From assembly GCA_900617975.1 (NCBI GenBank), contig UZAE01000652.1, positions 1-20,110 on the forward strand: DNA of 20,110 bases, in the 5' to 3' direction. Position numbers and translations under genes: made by a program. The notes beneath the pieces were generated by a model, which worked only from the letters and a program-made list of their open reading frames with translations, had not been told where the DNA came from and did no database searches. The DNA is from Rodentolepis nana (taxonomy: Eukaryota; Platyhelminthes; Cestoda; Cyclophyllidea; Hymenolepididae). Below, one piece after another: positions 20,020 through 20,110 of the stretch. Position 1 is the first letter of the stretch. Each line of letters starts with the position of its first letter.

Positions 20020-20110
20020 TTAATTCTGCTGCCTTTTAGCCAAAATGGGTTCGCCATGCTCCAGTGCACATTATGCATGCGGCCTGTCTACGTAGTTCGA
20101 CCCTCCCCCC

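Noticed and set aside
20040..20110. Possible last YTHDF exon, starting after CTGCCTTTTAG and open to the window end
   Set aside because: Phase 0 fits, but the exon at 19901-19927 has a better acceptor, ends properly and gives the expected family length, and a polyadenylation-like ATTAAA precedes this site. It could still be an alternative 3' exon.

Overview
This is a eukaryotic (animal) nuclear window: AT-rich DNA with three multi-exon genes, GT-AG introns from 68 bp to 2.3 kb, and long stretches of non-coding sequence. None of the genes is in one piece, so most long open frames are only exons. I rebuilt all three by chaining splice sites whose phases agree. Protein content (animal-type YTHDF, PTCD1, LSM8), intron pattern and splice-acceptor-like signals just before all three start codons fit a flatworm (tapeworm or fluke), but that assignment is an inference, not a demonstrated fact.

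Layout. 160-627: four consecutive, unrelated short tandem repeats. 921-1211 (minus): a decayed aldo-keto reductase fragment. 1795-4860 (minus): LSM8, four small coding exons, 94 aa, complete. 5488-12875 (minus): PTCD1, a mitochondrial pentatricopeptide protein, eleven coding exons, 815 aa, complete. 12876-15539: gene-free divergent spacer with a perfect-armed hairpin near 14427. 15540-19927 (plus): a YTHDF-type m6A reader, five coding exons, 577 aa, complete if the 27-bp last exon is right.

How they relate. All three products act on RNA: LSM8 belongs to the nuclear LSm2-8 ring on U6 snRNA, PTCD1 acts on mitochondrial RNA and ribosomes, and YTHDF reads m6A on cytoplasmic mRNA. I see no evidence that they form one pathway. 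PTCD1 and LSM8 are head-to-tail on the minus strand, 627 bp apart, and LSM8 has a strong T-tract/CAG acceptor 10 bp before its ATG, so LSM8 could be a trans-spliced downstream cistron. PTCD1 and YTHDF are divergent.

Notable: a probable GC-AG intron in PTCD1, long G homopolymers on the sense strand of one intron each in LSM8 and YTHDF, and the pseudogene. I found no CRISPR array, tRNA, rRNA or intact transposon.
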